Of a stretch of 64,000 nucleotides of DNA, positions 23,560-34,565 are shown in pieces; position 1 is the first letter of the stretch, and the number at the start of each line of letters is the position of its first letter. The notes below the pieces were generated by a model. That model was not told the DNA's origin. It did no database searches and saw only the letters and a program-made list of their open reading frames with translations. The DNA lies in the NCBI RefSeq assembly GCF_000956595.1, contig NZ_JYOO01000007.1, positions 109,682-173,681 on the forward strand. Reading direction: 5' to 3'. This DNA comes from Priestia aryabhattai B8W22. GTDB lineage: Bacteria > Bacillota > Bacilli > Bacillales > Bacillaceae_H. Position numbers and translations under genes: made by a program.

Positions 23560-24314
23560 CGAATGCTCACTCCTTGTTGTTTTGCATAGCTTTTAATTTC
23601 TTTTACAGATGTTTCTTTATAGTGAAAGATCGAAGCCGCCAGAGCCGCGTCAGCTGCTCCTTTTTCAAACGCATCGACAAAATCTTGACCATTCCCTGCG
23701 CCGCCAGAAGCAATAACGGGAACGCTCACCGCTTGACTGACTGCTTTGGTTAACGCTAAATCAAACCCTGACTTTTCGCCGTCTTTATCCATACTCGTTA
23801 ACAAGATCTCACCAGCACCGCGCTTCACTGCTTCTCTTGCCCAGTCGATTACTTCCCAGTCCGTTGCGTTGCGGCCTCCGTGTGTATAGACTCGCCATGA
23901 TTGTAAGCTTTCATCGTACTTAGCATCGATGGCTACCACAATACACTGAGCTCCAAAAAAGTCGGATCCTTCTGTAATCAGTGCTGGATTGAGTACGGCC
24001 GCTGTATTTAATGACACTTTGTCTGCACCAGCACGAAGCATTCTCTTCATATCTTCTAATGCATTAATTCCTCCGCCCACCGTAAAAGGAATCGCTAGCT
24101 GAGATGCTACTTCTTCTACAACATGTACCATCGTTTTGCGTCCTTCATGAGAAGCAGAAATATCTAAAAAGACTAATTCATCTGCGCCTTCCTCATCGTA
24201 AAATTTCGCCAACTCTACAGGATCTCCTGCATCTCGAAGTTCCACAAACTGAACTCCTTTTACCACACGGCCGTCCTTTACATCTAAACAAGGAATGATT
24301 CGTTTTGTAATCAT
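23556..24314 (-). CDS. hisF: Imidazole glycerol phosphate synthase, cyclase subunit HisF
   Basis: Uses ammonia from HisH to convert PRFAR to imidazole glycerol phosphate and AICAR. It is a 252-aa (beta-alpha)8 barrel with the catalytic Asp11 ([14 protein letters not shown]) and the second aspartate in VAIDAKYDE, plus phosphate loops GGGIN and ASGGAG. Its start overlaps the hisA stop (TAATG), so translation is coupled. Confidence 0.98.
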   Translation of the reverse strand: MITKRIIPCLDVKDGRVVKGVQFVELRDAGDPVELAKFYDEEGADELVFLDISASHEGRKTMVHVVEEVASQLAIPFTVGGGINALEDMKRMLRAGADKVSLNTAAVLNPALITEGSDFFGAQCIVVAIDAKYDESLQSWRVYTHGGRNATDWEVIDWAREAVKRGAGEILLTSMDKDGEKSGFDLALTKAVSQAVSVPVIASGGAGNGQDFVDAFEKGAADAALAASIFHYKETSVKEIKSYAKQQGVSIR

Positions 24315-25048
24315 TACGCTTTCACCTCTTGAAGTGCTTCAGCTACTGTAAACTTATTTGTATAAAGTGCTTTCCCTACAATCGCACCAATAACGCCGTC
24401 AGCTTCATATTTCTTTAGTGCATCTAAATCAGCAAGTTTACTAACTCCCCCTGATGCAATAACACCTTTTCCAGTAGCCTTAGCCATTTCAACAATTCCT
24501 TCCACATTAGGACCAGACAGCATACCATCCGTAGAGATATCCGTGAAAATAAATGTTTCCGCACCAGCATTAGCCAATTCTTTTCCTAGTTCTGTTGCTT
24601 TGATTGTAGATGTTTCCACCCAGCCTTCCGTCGCCACATAGCCATCACGTGCATCGATACCAATAGCAATACGCGCACCATATTCCTTCAGCATTTTTTT
24701 CACAAATTCAGGATTAGAAATAGCTGCACTTCCTAAAATAACGCGGTCAATTCCGTGTTCTAAATAGTAAGCAACGTCAGCTTCTGAGCGAATGCCTCCT
24801 CCAATTTGCACACGTACACCTAATTTCTTTTTCACGCCTAGCACAAATTCATCATTCACGCGCTTGGCCGCTTTTGCCCCGTCCAAATCAACCATATGAA
24901 TCCACTGAGCGCCTTCACTTGCGAATTGTGTGGCCATATCTACCGGAGAATCACCGTATACCGTTTCTTTTGTGTAATCTCCTTGAAGTAAACGGACGCA
25001 CTTTCCTCCGCGCATATCAATGGCTGGATATATTTCAAATTTGCTCAT
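24314..25048 (-). CDS. hisA: ProFAR isomerase HisA
   Basis: Amadori rearrangement of ProFAR to PRFAR. It is a 244-aa barrel homologous to HisF, with the catalytic Asp in [12 protein letters not shown] (about residue 10) and the opposite Asp in FTDISTDGM. The phosphate loops GGGIRS and ASGGVS are intact. It overlaps hisH by 14 bases and hisF by one base. Confidence 0.98.
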   Translation of the reverse strand: MSKFEIYPAIDMRGGKCVRLLQGDYTKETVYGDSPVDMATQFASEGAQWIHMVDLDGAKAAKRVNDEFVLGVKKKLGVRVQIGGGIRSEADVAYYLEHGIDRVILGSAAISNPEFVKKMLKEYGARIAIGIDARDGYVATEGWVETSTIKATELGKELANAGAETFIFTDISTDGMLSGPNVEGIVEMAKATGKGVIASGGVSKLADLDALKKYEADGVIGAIVGKALYTNKFTVAEALQEVKA

Positions 25049-25682
25049 ACGATGGGCTCCTTTTCTCTACGAAGTTTGCATAATTTTGCAGCATTTGCAT
25101 TCCGATTGCACTGCTTTTTTCAGGATGGAATTGAGTGCCAAATACGTGTTCTTTTCCAACAACCGCTGGAACTTCAACATCATAAGGACTTGTTGCTAAA
25201 AGCACGTCTTGGTCATTTGTTTTTACGTAATAAGAGTGAACAAAGTAAACGTGACCTTCACTGATTCCATCAAGCAGAGGAGACTGCTGATGAAAATCTA
25301 AAGAGTTCCAGCCCATATGCGGCACTTTATATGTCTGTCCTTCGGCAGTAATGCCGGGAATACGCTCTACTCTCCCTTTTAACAGTTCCAACCCTTTTGT
25401 TACGCCGTTCTCATCGCTTTCTTCAAATAAAAGCTGCATACCTAAACAAATTCCAAGCAAAGGCATTCCTGTTGCTACTTCTTCTTTAATAAAGTCCGTC
25501 AGCTTTGTTTGATTCAGCTGTTCCATCGCATCTTTAAATGCTCCAACTCCAGGAAGAATCAGCCCTTTTGCCTTTCTTAGTTCTGCAGGATCTGCGGAGA
25601 TAATATAGTCATAGTTTAATCGTTCAAGAGCTTTACTTACGCTGTACAAGTTTCCCATCCCATAGTCAATAATCCCAATCAT
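25035..25682 (-). CDS. hisH: Imidazole glycerol phosphate synthase, glutaminase subunit HisH
   Basis: Class I glutamine amidotransferase that feeds ammonia to HisF. The 215-aa protein has the nucleophile Cys in [11 protein letters not shown] (about residue 80) and the His-Glu pair in [10 protein letters not shown] (about 186-190). Its ATG directly follows the hisB stop with no gap. Confidence 0.98.
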   Translation of the reverse strand: MIGIIDYGMGNLYSVSKALERLNYDYIISADPAELRKAKGLILPGVGAFKDAMEQLNQTKLTDFIKEEVATGMPLLGICLGMQLLFEESDENGVTKGLELLKGRVERIPGITAEGQTYKVPHMGWNSLDFHQQSPLLDGISEGHVYFVHSYYVKTNDQDVLLATSPYDVEVPAVVGKEHVFGTQFHPEKSSAIGMQMLQNYANFVEKRSPSYEQI

Positions 25683-26267
25683 TTACAACATCCCTTTCGT
25701 CGAAGGCACACCTTTGACACGCGGATCGATGGTTGTCGCTTCGTCCAAAGCACGTGCTAATGCCTTAAATACCGCTTCAATAATGTGGTGTGTATTTTTA
25801 CCGTAGTGTACGATTACATGTACATTCATGCGAGATTCTAATGCAAATTTCCATAAAAATTCATACACAAGCTCTGTATCAAATGTACCGACGCGCGACG
25901 CGGGAATGTCACCTTTAAATTCAAAATGAGGACGATTGCTTAAATCTACTACGACTTGAGCCAACGCGTCATCCATTGGTACAAAAGCATTTCCATAGCG
26001 TTTAATTCCTTTTTTATCACCGAGCGCTTCTTTGAACGTTTGACCAAGGCAAATACCGATATCTTCCGTTGTATGGTGATCATCAATCTCGGTGTCTCCA
26101 TCTGCTTTTACATCGAGGTTAAACTGTCCGTGTTTTGTAAATAAATCGAGCATATGATTCAAAAAAGGAACGCCTGTATCAATGTTCGCTTTTCCTTCTC
26201 CATCGATTCCAATCGCTAATGCAATATCCGTTTCGTTTGTTGTACGTTTAATACTTGACTCTCTCAT
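25683..26267 (-). CDS. hisB: Imidazoleglycerol-phosphate dehydratase HisB
   Basis: Manganese-dependent dehydration to imidazole acetol phosphate. The protein is 194 aa from the ATG at 26267, which follows AAAGGAG; the longer open frame to 26315 has no ribosome site. The metal-binding motifs DDHHTTEDIGI and HHIIEA are present. It is the stand-alone form, with no fused histidinol phosphatase. The phosphatase (hisJ type) is not in this operon, as usual for bacilli. Confidence 0.97.
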   Translation of the reverse strand: MRESSIKRTTNETDIALAIGIDGEGKANIDTGVPFLNHMLDLFTKHGQFNLDVKADGDTEIDDHHTTEDIGICLGQTFKEALGDKKGIKRYGNAFVPMDDALAQVVVDLSNRPHFEFKGDIPASRVGTFDTELVYEFLWKFALESRMNVHVIVHYGKNTHHIIEAVFKALARALDEATTIDPRVKGVPSTKGML

Positions 26268-26342
26268 TGTGAAACTCCTTTCAACTGTGCATGTAATAAG
26301 TAAAGAAAAGCACATTTCTACTCTTTTCTTTTAATCTCCACC

Positions 26343-27611
26343 TTATTTTTTAAAGCGTTCTTCAACTGCCCTTGCATGTGCTTCTAGCCCTTCTAAACGA
26401 GCAAACGCTGCGATTTTCGAGACATTTTTCTGCAGGGCTTGTTGGCTGTATGAAATAATGCTAGACTTCTTCACAAATGAATCAACTGATAAAGGACTTG
26501 AGAATTTCGCTGTCCCATTGGTTGGAAGAACATGGTTTGGTCCAGCGAAATAATCACCAACAGGTTCTGAGCTATATCTTCCTAGAAAAATAGCACCGGC
26601 ATGACGAATGGAACCTAAAAGTTCAAGCGGACTTTCAGTCATAATTTCTAAATGCTCGGGAGCTAATTGATTAACAGCTTCAAGCGCTTCTTCTAATGAA
26701 CCGGTCACATAAATAGCGCCATGGTTATCAATAGAAGGTTTTGCAATTTCTTTACGTGGTAAAGATTCTACTTGTCTTTCCACTTCTTCTTTAACAGCTT
26801 CGGCTAACTTCATAGAAGGCGTAACTAAAATACTTGAAGCTAATTTGTCATGTTCTGCTTGAGACAATAAATCAGCTGCCACTTCGTTCGGCTTAGCCGT
26901 ATCGTCTGCTAGTACGACAATTTCACTAGGTCCAGCAATTGAGTCAATGTCTACTAAGCCATATACTTCTCTTTTTGCTAATGCTACAAAGATATTACCA
27001 GGCCCTACAATTTTATCGACAGGTTGAATTGTTTCTGTTCCATAGGCAAGGGCTCCTACTGCCTGAGCTCCCCCTACTTTATAAATTTCTTCGACCCCAA
27101 GCTCACTCGCTGCTACAACTACTCCAGCAGGAAGCGCACCGTCTTTTCCTGGAGGTGAAACCATCACGATACGTTTTACACCTGCCACTTGAGCAGGAAT
27201 GACATTCATTAAAACGGAGGAAGGATACGCTGCAAGGCCTCCCGGTACATAAACACCTACTGCATCTAAAGGCGTTACTTTCTGCCCTAAAATGGTGCCG
27301 TCTTCTTTTGTTGTCATCCAAGACTGCTCGATCATTCTTTCGTGGTAATCACGAATGTTGTCAGCAGCTTCACGAATAATTGACAGCATATCTGAATCAA
27401 CCAGCTCATAAGCACGCTTCTTTTCTTCTTCTGTCACAAGCAAAGAAGAAAGCTTAACGCCGTCAAATTGGGCTGTATAACCTTTTAAAGCTTCGTCTTT
27501 TTGCTCTTGCACCTGCTTTAAAATATTTACGACAATTTCTCTTTGAGCACTCGTCCCTTGATCAATTGTACGCTTTAAGCTCACTTGTTCTGTTACACGT
27601 GTAATTTTCAA
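26343..27611 (-). CDS. hisD: Histidinol dehydrogenase HisD
   Basis: Zinc enzyme catalysing the last two NAD-dependent oxidations to L-histidine. The 422-aa protein contains the signature around [14 protein letters not shown] and the zinc-ligand region LSQAEHD. The catalytic-base segment APEHLEIMT and the [21 protein letters not shown] block are also present. It lies 15 bases after hisG and 75 bases before hisB. Confidence 0.98.
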   Translation of the reverse strand: MKITRVTEQVSLKRTIDQGTSAQREIVVNILKQVQEQKDEALKGYTAQFDGVKLSSLLVTEEEKKRAYELVDSDMLSIIREAADNIRDYHERMIEQSWMTTKEDGTILGQKVTPLDAVGVYVPGGLAAYPSSVLMNVIPAQVAGVKRIVMVSPPGKDGALPAGVVVAASELGVEEIYKVGGAQAVGALAYGTETIQPVDKIVGPGNIFVALAKREVYGLVDIDSIAGPSEIVVLADDTAKPNEVAADLLSQAEHDKLASSILVTPSMKLAEAVKEEVERQVESLPRKEIAKPSIDNHGAIYVTGSLEEALEAVNQLAPEHLEIMTESPLELLGSIRHAGAIFLGRYSSEPVGDYFAGPNHVLPTNGTAKFSSPLSVDSFVKKSSIISYSQQALQKNVSKIAAFARLEGLEAHARAVEERFKK

Positions 27612-27626
27612 TGTATGTCACCTCTT

Positions 27627-28259
27627 TTATACAGGTTGAACCACTTGGGCTAAACGATTCACTAAATCATCAATTCGTTCGTCTTTTAAACGATAGCTCA
27701 CAGGGTTCACAATCAAACGCGATGTAATATCTTCAATATGCTCCAATTCAACAAGTCCGTTCTCTTTTAGTGTTTGTCCCGTTGATACAATATCAACGAT
27801 CCGATCAGCAAGGCCGATTAAAGGCGCTAATTCAATCGAACCATTCAATTTAATAATTTCTACTTGCTCTCCTTGCTCCCTGAAATAAGTGGATGCTACA
27901 TTTGGATATTTGGTTGCCACTTTTTGAGCAATTTCTGATTTTTTAGCATTAGGCAAACCGGCAACGGCCAGGTGACATTTACTAATATTTAAATCCAACA
28001 GCTCATAGACATCTCGTTCTTCTTCTAACATTACGTCTTTACCTGCAATACCAAGATCCGCTACTCCGTATTCTACATAAGTAGTAACGTCCATTGGTTT
28101 CGCTAAAATAAAGCGCATGTTCTCTTCAGGAATGTCTACAATAAGCTTGCGCGAATCGTCAAATTCTGGCGGCAATTGAAAGTCTGCTTGACGCAAAAGT
28201 TCAGCTGCTTCTTCAAAAATACGTCCTTTTGGCATTGCAATTGTTAATAATTCACTCAT
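27627..28259 (-). CDS. hisG: ATP phosphoribosyltransferase, short form HisG
   Basis: First committed step of histidine synthesis, joining ATP and PRPP; feedback-inhibited by histidine. At 210 aa this is the short HisGS type, which lacks the C-terminal regulatory domain and needs HisZ. The PRPP-loop region [14 protein letters not shown] (about 160-175) is intact. Its ATG overlaps the hisZ stop by one base, consistent with a fixed stoichiometry of the HisG-HisZ complex. Confidence 0.97.
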   Translation of the reverse strand: MSELLTIAMPKGRIFEEAAELLRQADFQLPPEFDDSRKLIVDIPEENMRFILAKPMDVTTYVEYGVADLGIAGKDVMLEEERDVYELLDLNISKCHLAVAGLPNAKKSEIAQKVATKYPNVASTYFREQGEQVEIIKLNGSIELAPLIGLADRIVDIVSTGQTLKENGLVELEHIEDITSRLIVNPVSYRLKDERIDDLVNRLAQVVQPV

Positions 28260-29440
28260 TATTGTCCCCCCTTGCCTCGTTTTCCAATTAGAAACGTGAC
28301 TTCTTCAAACTGTGCAGTAAATACATCAACATCATCAACGCCTGCAATTTCCTGAGTCACTACCCGGTATCCTTGCTTGCGCTGTTCAGCAGCTAAAGCT
28401 AATGCCTCATCTAAACGCTCTTGACTATATAATATCCCGTATATTGCTGAAGGCTCATATACTTCTTCGCCCAGCGCTTCAATTAAGCGGTCGAGCTGAA
28501 TTCCAAATCCTGTAGCTGGCGTTTTAGATGCGAATTTTTCAAGAAGCTGGTCATAACGTCCTCCATTACCAATATGGAAACCAACATTTTCAGCAAAAAC
28601 CTCAAATAAAATACCTGTGTAATAGCTCATATGACTGACTAAGTTAAAATCAATTTTAATTTCATCCGTTACACCGTACGCATCAAGCATATTCCATAGC
28701 TTTTTCAAATCACCTGCTGCTTTTTTACCGGCTTCGTTTTCAACTAGTTCAACCGCTTCTTCAATCTTCTTTTCATCTCCGCGCAGATTAAGCAGCTGAA
28801 GGAGACGCTGTTTATCAATAGAAGATAGATTCAAATCTTTTACATGATTACGATAGCCCACGTAATTTTTCTCATATAAAAAGCGGCGAAGCACGTTAGC
28901 ACGTTCTTCATTTCCGACAATTTCTAAAAAAAGCGAATTAACGAAACCGATGTGGCCAATTGCCACTTTAAATGATTTAAGTCCGGCTCTTTTTAACGCG
29001 CCGATCATGAGAGCAATGACTTCAGCATCGCTGCTCATCGTAGCGTCTCCAATTAGCTCAACGCCTATTTGTTCAAACTCCGCCGGGCGGCCACCCTCAC
29101 GCTGCTGAGCTCGGAATACATTTGCTTCATAAGCTAAGCGCAAAGGAGAATTATTTAAAAGTTTTGAAGCGGCCACACGTGCAAATGGCGTTGTTACATC
29201 CGGTCGCAACACAAGTGTATGCCCTTCTTTATCTAAAAGTTTAAACAATTGTTGATCTAAAATAGCTGATGCGCTTCCTACCGTCTCGTAGTATTCCACA
29301 GTAGGCGTTGCCATATATTGATAGCCCCAGCTGCTGATTTCATCTGCCAGCTGACTGCGAACTTGTTTTTTTCTTTCAAAAAGAGCTGGCAGGGTATCTC
29401 TCATTCCAAGGGGTTTTTCAAACATAAATAACTTTGACAT
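28259..29440 (-). CDS. hisZ: ATP phosphoribosyltransferase regulatory subunit HisZ
   Basis: Histidyl-tRNA-synthetase paralogue that activates short-form HisG and carries the histidine allosteric site. It is 393 aa, with class II synthetase motifs 1 and 2 recognisable ([39 protein letters not shown]). The anticodon-binding domain is missing. It is the first gene of hisZ-G-D-B-H-A-F-I. The upstream region is only about 180 bases and I saw no T-box antiterminator in it. Confidence 0.96.
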   Translation of the reverse strand: MSKLFMFEKPLGMRDTLPALFERKKQVRSQLADEISSWGYQYMATPTVEYYETVGSASAILDQQLFKLLDKEGHTLVLRPDVTTPFARVAASKLLNNSPLRLAYEANVFRAQQREGGRPAEFEQIGVELIGDATMSSDAEVIALMIGALKRAGLKSFKVAIGHIGFVNSLFLEIVGNEERANVLRRFLYEKNYVGYRNHVKDLNLSSIDKQRLLQLLNLRGDEKKIEEAVELVENEAGKKAAGDLKKLWNMLDAYGVTDEIKIDFNLVSHMSYYTGILFEVFAENVGFHIGNGGRYDQLLEKFASKTPATGFGIQLDRLIEALGEEVYEPSAIYGILYSQERLDEALALAAEQRKQGYRVVTQEIAGVDDVDVFTAQFEEVTFLIGKRGKGGQ

Positions 29441-29598
29441 TCCGACACGTCCTTTAAGCTTGATTTTATCTATTAAGGAACCATTGATAGGTTGATTTTA
29501 CTTTATCACACTAATGTATTAGCGAAATAACAAATTAAAGTTATTGATAGTTTACACCCGATAAAGTCAGCCGTCAACCGCCAGCTGTTCAAATTTAC

Positions 29599-29638
29599 AA
29601 AAAAAGCCACAGCTTAGTTCTTGCTAAGTTGTGGCTTT
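29599..29638 (-). terminator. Terminator overlapping the yvoF 3' end
   Basis: A 15-bp stem (29603-29617 with 29624-29638, one G-U pair) is followed on the minus strand by a U run at 29605-29599. The yvoF stop codon lies inside the stem. Confidence 0.85.
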
Positions 29639-30151
29639 AGGTTCTGCTTCCCTGCGCTTTTCCATTTCTTCTTTTGTATAGATGACACGCATAGGGTTAC
29701 CTCCAACAAAGAAACCGGGTGCTACATCTTTATGAACCACCGTTCCAGCCGCTACAACCGCTTCGTTGCCGATTGTTACACCTGGAAGGATGGTGCTATT
29801 TGCTCCAATCATCACTTCATCTCCAATGATGACATCTCCAAGACGATATTCCGTTATCAGATATTCATGAGCGAGAATAGTTGTATTGTATCCAATGACC
29901 GTATTGCGTCCCACTTGTATTTTTTCAGGAAACATAATATCGAGCATCACCATAAGGGCAAAGGATGTTTGAGGTCCTACTTTCATCCCTAAGCACGCTT
30001 TATACAGCCAGTTTTTCATCGAAAGAAACGGCGTATAGCGAGCGCATTGAATGATAAGGAAGTTGCGCACTACTTTCCAAAAAGGCACGGTCTTATAGAC
30101 ATGCCAAAGGGAGTTAGCCCCTTTAACCGGATAGCGCGTCGTTTTTCTCAC
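29624..30151 (-). CDS. yvoF: Acyltransferase of the hexapeptide-repeat family (YvoF)
   Basis: A 175-aa left-handed beta-helix transferase with isoleucine-patch repeats such as [37 protein letters not shown] (split here as separate turns) from about 95 to 150. This is the LacA/MaaT-like class that acetylates sugars or other small alcohols; the acceptor is unknown. It overlaps ppaX by four bases and closes the hprK-lgt-ppaX-yvoF unit. The usual yvoD neighbour of B. subtilis is absent. Confidence 0.88.
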   Translation of the reverse strand: MRKTTRYPVKGANSLWHVYKTVPFWKVVRNFLIIQCARYTPFLSMKNWLYKACLGMKVGPQTSFALMVMLDIMFPEKIQVGRNTVIGYNTTILAHEYLITEYRLGDVIIGDEVMIGANSTILPGVTIGNEAVVAAGTVVHKDVAPGFFVGGNPMRVIYTKEEMEKRREAEPKATT

Positions 30152-30795
30152 TGACGTTCTCCTTTTAATATATCAATTAAATCCGTCATATTTTCTAAAA
30201 TAATATCAGGATTATAAGAAGCGATATGGTCTCTTCCTTTTGCACTCCAAGCAACTCCAGCTGTTTTCGTATAAGCTCTTTGGCCAGAAACGATGTCGTG
30301 ATGGTTATCTCCCACCATCAGGGCTTCTTCAGGTTTAGCATCAAGCAGCTTCAGTGCTTTTTCTACCGGCTCAGGATGCGGCTTTGCATTTGTTACGTCT
30401 TCAATTGCGACAATCGTATCAAAGAACTGATCTAACTTTGTTAACTTAAGCCCCATCATAACCGTATTTCTTTGCTTTGTTGTGACAATACCTAATTTAT
30501 AATTCTTCTCGTGCAGCCATTTAACTGTTTCAATTACACCTTCAAATTCTTTAACAAGCAAATCATGATTGGCTAGATTATGCGTGCGATACATCTCAAT
30601 CATTTCGTTTACTTTCGTTTTATCCATTTCTACAAACGTGTCGTATAAAGGCGGACCCATGAACTGTAAAATATCTTCACGAGTATATTGTTCAGGATAA
30701 TAGTGATTAAGCGTATGAGTAAATGAGGCAATAATTAATTCATTTGTATCAATTAACGTACCGTCTAAATCAAACAAAACCGTATTAATCGTCAT
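30148..30795 (-). CDS. ppaX: Pyrophosphatase PpaX (HAD family)
   Basis: HAD hydrolase that splits the pyrophosphate produced when HPr kinase/phosphorylase dephosphorylates seryl-HPr by phosphorolysis. The 215-aa protein has the nucleophile motif [10 protein letters not shown] (8-17), motif II VTTKQR and motif [10 protein letters not shown]. Location two genes downstream of hprK is what separates PpaX from other HAD phosphatases, since the motifs alone are not specific. Confidence 0.93.
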   Translation of the reverse strand: MTINTVLFDLDGTLIDTNELIIASFTHTLNHYYPEQYTREDILQFMGPPLYDTFVEMDKTKVNEMIEMYRTHNLANHDLLVKEFEGVIETVKWLHEKNYKLGIVTTKQRNTVMMGLKLTKLDQFFDTIVAIEDVTNAKPHPEPVEKALKLLDAKPEEALMVGDNHHDIVSGQRAYTKTAGVAWSAKGRDHIASYNPDIILENMTDLIDILKGERQ

Positions 30796-30855
30796 TATTC
30801 ATTTCCTTCCCTTGCGTCAAATCAAGTTTTTGTAAACCTTGTAGCTTTTCTTCAT

Positions 30856-31689
30856 TTACGCCTTAGATTGTGCTTCTTCATTCTCTAAGTATTTCTGTTT
30901 ACTCATTCCCGTCACGCGGCGGATAATAATTAAGATAATGGCTATGACAATCAGTGCAAGTGAAACAACTTGAGCGATTCTGAGTGTATGCGTCAGCATT
31001 AAGCTATCCGTGCGAAGCCCTTCTACAAAGAAGCGTCCAACTGAGTACCAGATTAAATAAGATAAGAAGATTTCTCCTTTTCGCAGACTGGTGCGGCGAA
31101 GTACCATCAACAGGATAAATCCGGCAAAATCCCATAATGATTCGTATAAAAATGTAGGGTGATAATATGTACCGTTAATATACATTTGGTTAATAATAAA
31201 ATTTGGAAGGTGCAACCCTTCTAAAAAAGCACGGGTAACCGGCCCCCCATGTGCCTCTTGATTCATAAAGTTGCCCCAGCGCCCAATGGCTTGGCCAAGG
31301 ATTAAACTAGGCGCAGCAATATCAGCCAACTTCCAGAATGAAATCTTTTTTACTCTCGAATACACAATGGCAGTTAATACGCCTCCGATTAAGCCACCAT
31401 GAATGGCGATCCCACCTTGCCAAATCTGAGGTATTTCATTTAAATGCTTTGAATAGTATCCCCATTCAAAGGATACATAATAAATTCGTGCACAAATAAT
31501 AGCTATTGGCACAGCAAATAGAATAAGATCAACAAATGTATCTTTTGATAAGCCTCTTCTTACACTTTCTCTTGTCGCAATATAAAGACCTAACAGAACA
31601 CCTGCACCGATAATTACACCGTACCAGTAGACCGTTAGAGGGCCAATTTCAAGGAAAACGCGATCTAACGGCTGAATAGTTGCTTCCAC
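30856..31689 (-). CDS. lgt: Prolipoprotein diacylglyceryl transferase Lgt
   Basis: Integral membrane enzyme that moves diacylglycerol from phosphatidylglycerol to the lipobox cysteine. It serves the lipoproteins in this window (14456, cytochrome at 50180). At 277 aa it has about seven transmembrane segments, the HGGLIGG motif (about 97-103) and the Lgt signature [15 protein letters not shown] (about 136-150). A GTG start follows AAAGGGTG. It is next to hprK, as in B. subtilis. Confidence 0.97.
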   Translation of the reverse strand: MEATIQPLDRVFLEIGPLTVYWYGVIIGAGVLLGLYIATRESVRRGLSKDTFVDLILFAVPIAIICARIYYVSFEWGYYSKHLNEIPQIWQGGIAIHGGLIGGVLTAIVYSRVKKISFWKLADIAAPSLILGQAIGRWGNFMNQEAHGGPVTRAFLEGLHLPNFIINQMYINGTYYHPTFLYESLWDFAGFILLMVLRRTSLRKGEIFLSYLIWYSVGRFFVEGLRTDSLMLTHTLRIAQVVSLALIVIAIILIIIRRVTGMSKQKYLENEEAQSKA

Positions 31690-31705
31690 AAGTTAACACC
31701 CTTTC

Positions 31706-32641
31706 TTATAAATCTTCACGGTCTCCTTCTTCAATTACATCTGTTAGACGTGCAGAAAATTGTTCTGCTGCGTTAATACCCATACGCTTTAAGCGGAAGT
31801 TCATTGCTGCCACTTCAATAATAACAGCTAAGTTTCGTCCCGGACGTACTGGCAATGTAATTTTTGTAACGTCTGTATCAATAATTTTCATTTTATCTTC
31901 CTCTAAACCAAGGCGATCATAATGTTTCTGCTGATCCCATGTCTCTAACTGAATAACAAGTGAAATTCGCTTATAGCTTCGTACAGCTCCTGCGCCGAAT
32001 AGCGTCATCACATTGATGATCCCTAGTCCTCGAATTTCAAGCAAATGCTCGATTAAGCCAGGTGCATTTCCTACAAGCGTGTCTTGATCTTCTTGACGGA
32101 TTTCCACACAGTCATCAGCTACTAGGCGATGTCCCCTCTTAACAAGCTCTAGAGCTGTTTCACTTTTACCAACGCCGCTTTTTCCCATGATTAATACACC
32201 AATTCCGTATATATCAACTAATACGCCGTGCAGGGCAGTAGTAGGTGCTAGCCGGCTTTCAAGAAAATTCGTTAAATGGCTGGAAAGTCGCGTTGTTTTA
32301 AAGCTTGAACGCAGCACAGGAACTGATTCACGCTCTGAAGCTTCAATAAGTTCTTTCGGTACATCCATTTCGCGGGAAACAATGATAGCCGGCGTGATAT
32401 CTGTACACATTTTTTCCATTCGAACTTTTTTTTGTTCATCATCTAACTGTTTAAAAAATGATAGTTCTGTTTTACCTAACAGCTGGATACGTTCTGCTGG
32501 GTAATATGTAAAATAACCTGCCATTTCAATACCTGGACGTGAAATATCACTCGTTGAAATCGGGCGGTCGATTCCTTCTTCTCCGCTAATAAGCTCTAAT
32601 TTAAATTTCTCAATGATGTCTTTTGTACGTACTTTAACCAC
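31706..32641 (-). CDS. hprK: HPr kinase/phosphorylase
   Basis: Phosphorylates HPr and Crh on serine when fructose 1,6-bisphosphate and ATP are high, and reverses the reaction with phosphate. This controls CcpA-mediated catabolite repression. The 311-aa protein has Walker A GKSGVGKS (153-160), the catalytic His138 region, and the HPrK signature [19 protein letters not shown] (about 203-221). A GTG start sits 7 nt after AAAGGAGG. Crh, one substrate, is encoded at 16246. Confidence 0.98.
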   Translation of the reverse strand: MVKVRTKDIIEKFKLELISGEEGIDRPISTSDISRPGIEMAGYFTYYPAERIQLLGKTELSFFKQLDDEQKKVRMEKMCTDITPAIIVSREMDVPKELIEASERESVPVLRSSFKTTRLSSHLTNFLESRLAPTTALHGVLVDIYGIGVLIMGKSGVGKSETALELVKRGHRLVADDCVEIRQEDQDTLVGNAPGLIEHLLEIRGLGIINVMTLFGAGAVRSYKRISLVIQLETWDQQKHYDRLGLEEDKMKIIDTDVTKITLPVRPGRNLAVIIEVAAMNFRLKRMGINAAEQFSARLTDVIEEGDREDL

Positions 32642-32765
32642 CGTGCATCCTCCTTTTATGAACAGTCATATACCTGTTCATGTCTACAGTATATCCAACT
32701 CTCGCTTTTATGTCGCGTTTGGTTCTACTAGCCACTTTATTTTATCATTAATACGGAAAGAAAAG

Positions 32766-32807
32766 AAAAAAAGATGGCATAGGCTGCATCGCCTTACCAT
32801 CTTTTTT
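32766..32807 (-). terminator. Terminator of the yvlBCD unit
   Basis: AAAAAAGATGG and CCATCTTTTTT flank an inner GGC/GCC pair, giving a stem of about 14 bp. The U tail on the minus strand follows the yvlD stop. Confidence 0.8.
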
Positions 32808-32831
32808 AGAAAATTAAATATTGCAAGAAAG

Positions 32832-33197
32832 TTATCTTTTATTTTGAAGCGGTTCAACAATCACTCGTTGAATAAGCGCATTTAGAAGCGACATGATTAC
32901 CGAGGCTAAAAGCGCTGTACCAAACCCGTCAATATTAAAAGAATCTCCCATAACACTTTGTGTAATCATCAGCGTAATGGCATTAATGACGAATAAGAAT
33001 AGGCCAAGCGTAAGAAATGTCACCGGCAGGGTGAGTAAAATTAAAATCGGCTTAACAAACACATTCAAAATCGATAGAATCAAGCTTGCGATAATAGCTG
33101 CACTGACTGATTCCAAGTGAAAGGTGTCAATATAACCTGCGATTACGATTAATACGAGGGCATTGATTAAAATACTAATGATTCCACGCAATAACAT
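32832..33197 (-). CDS. yvlD: Phage-holin-family membrane protein YvlD
   Basis: A 121-aa protein with four predicted transmembrane helices (about 5-22, 32-50, 55-78, 88-110) of the phage-holin IV / DUF1469-like class found next to PspC proteins. It is three bases downstream of yvlC. In B. subtilis yvlABCD is one sigmaW-linked operon that responds to envelope stress; the gene set is the same here. The molecular role is unknown and it is not a phage remnant. Confidence 0.88.
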   Translation of the reverse strand: MLLRGIISILINALVLIVIAGYIDTFHLESVSAAIIASLILSILNVFVKPILILLTLPVTFLTLGLFLFVINAITLMITQSVMGDSFNIDGFGTALLASVIMSLLNALIQRVIVEPLQNKR

Positions 33198-33199
33198 TT

Positions 33200-33403
33200 T
33201 TAGAAATCTCCTTCTTCATTTGGAACTAAAAACACAAAAATCATATATAAAATGACCGGGGTACCTACTGTAAAAAATAAACTGATGATAAACAATACGC
33301 GCAGTAGCGAAGCGTCTAGTCCGATATACTGAGAAATACCGCCGATAACACCCGCAAGCTTGCGATTTGTTCGCGAACGATACAACTTTCGCACGTTAAT
33401 CAT
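33200..33403 (-). CDS. yvlC: PspC-domain membrane protein YvlC
   Basis: A 67-aa protein with the PspC signature: a basic start (KLYRSRTNRKLAGVIGGISQYIGLD) followed by a long hydrophobic stretch (about 34-58). PspC family members sense or limit membrane damage. It lies between yvlB and yvlD in a compact unit. Whether it acts with a LiaI/PspA-like partner cannot be told from this window. Confidence 0.9.
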   Translation of the reverse strand: MINVRKLYRSRTNRKLAGVIGGISQYIGLDASLLRVLFIISLFFTVGTPVILYMIFVFLVPNEEGDF

Positions 33404-33435
33404 CTCCTTTGCTTTTTTACTAAAACAAGCGTTTT

Positions 33436-34526
33436 CTATTTTATAACAATTGAGCCCGTTTTGGATTCCGCTAACAATTTATAGCCTTTAGGCGAAGCGA
33501 CATTGGCTTTGAAACGAAGTTGTTTCATCACTGTTTCTTTTTTCTCATCTACTATTTCCATCTCAGGAAGGGTACATGTAAAATTCCCAAAGTTAGATTT
33601 CAAATCTCCATCAACGGAGAGGTGGGGCGGCGTATAGAGCGTAATGCTCCCCGTAGTCGTTTTGAAAAATGCTTTTTCAATGCGCTCTCCTTTTAAATAC
33701 GTATCAATATCTCCGTTAAATGTTTGAACGTCAATTTTCTTTGTGTCCCCATCAAATTTAACCGTTCCATTGATTGTTTCAAGCTCACATTTTGAAGCGA
33801 GTATTCGAGAAAGTTCCATATGCCCATTTGACGTCTCCATTTCAAGAGAATGGCTATTCACATCGTAAAAGCGGATGGTGCCATTAGCTGTTTTGGCTTT
33901 CAGGTCTCGTACGCTTAGTCTTTCCCCATCGATTGAACCATTAAACATACGGAGTTTAACGTGTTCATATTCCATTTCTGGAATATAAATAATTGCTTTC
34001 ACCTTCATTTGCTTTTGCTGAATTGCAAAGCGCAGTTTGCCATTTTCAATGGAAAATGCCGTATGCTGCAAAAAAGTGCGGCGCGCTTCATCCGAATTCT
34101 CTACTTTGTAGATAGCAGCTTCACACTCTATTCTTACTTCTGTACTCCCCCATGGTCGGAGTTGGACGCTTCCATTTGCTAAATCTACGTCAATCTCTTG
34201 AATATATGCTTCTGATTGTTGAAAGATGTGCTGAACGTCAATCGAAGGACCAAAGTTAAAATCTAAATCTCCTTCTTTTACTTTTTTACCGTTTGATCTA
34301 CAAATGTAAATAATTTTTCTTTTAAAGAGCTTTGAGATGACTTAGAAGCGTACGTTTTTTTCTGTTTTCCTCCTACATAAGGGGAAAGCTCAGCTTTATC
34401 AGGCGTAGCAGAGGAAGAATCATTAGCTGAGTCTTTTTCCAGTGAATTTAGCAAAGTTAAAGCCTCATCTACGCTAAGCTTTCCTTCTTCTACCATCTGT
34501 AAAATTTGTTTGCGCTTTTCACTCAT
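33436..34526 (-). CDS. yvlB: DUF4097-domain protein YvlB, reading frame interrupted by a -1 shift
   Basis: Two consecutive frames make one protein. The first (34526 to 34278, 82 aa from the ATG after GAGGAG) is the N-terminal short helical domain (KRKQILQMVEEGKLSVDEALTLL). The second (open from about 34290 to 33436) is the beta-strand-repeat DUF4097 region. The frames meet at an A6 run (34282-34287) reading GTA-AAA-AAG-TAA; a -1 shift on A-AAA-AAG continues as KKVKEGDLDFNFG with no further stop. The joined product would be about 363 aa, near the B. subtilis YvlB length. It may be a sequencing indel, a real mutation or programmed slippage. Function unknown. Confidence 0.8.
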
Positions 34527-34565
34527 ACGTTCCATCTCCTCTTTACGTTTTAGTCATTTAATTTT

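Noticed and set aside
29441..29598. T-box leader for the his operon
   Set aside because: The region is only about 160-180 bases and I found neither a T-box core sequence nor an antiterminator/terminator pair.
29621..29992. 123-aa plus-strand open frame antisense to yvoF
   Set aside because: The hexapeptide-repeat protein on the minus strand explains the region; the plus frame has no recognisable domain or ribosome site.
32832..33197. Possible prophage remnant because of a holin-like protein
   Set aside because: The holin-family name is historical: it is YvlD, in its normal place with yvlB and yvlC. No other phage genes, integrase or att repeats are near.
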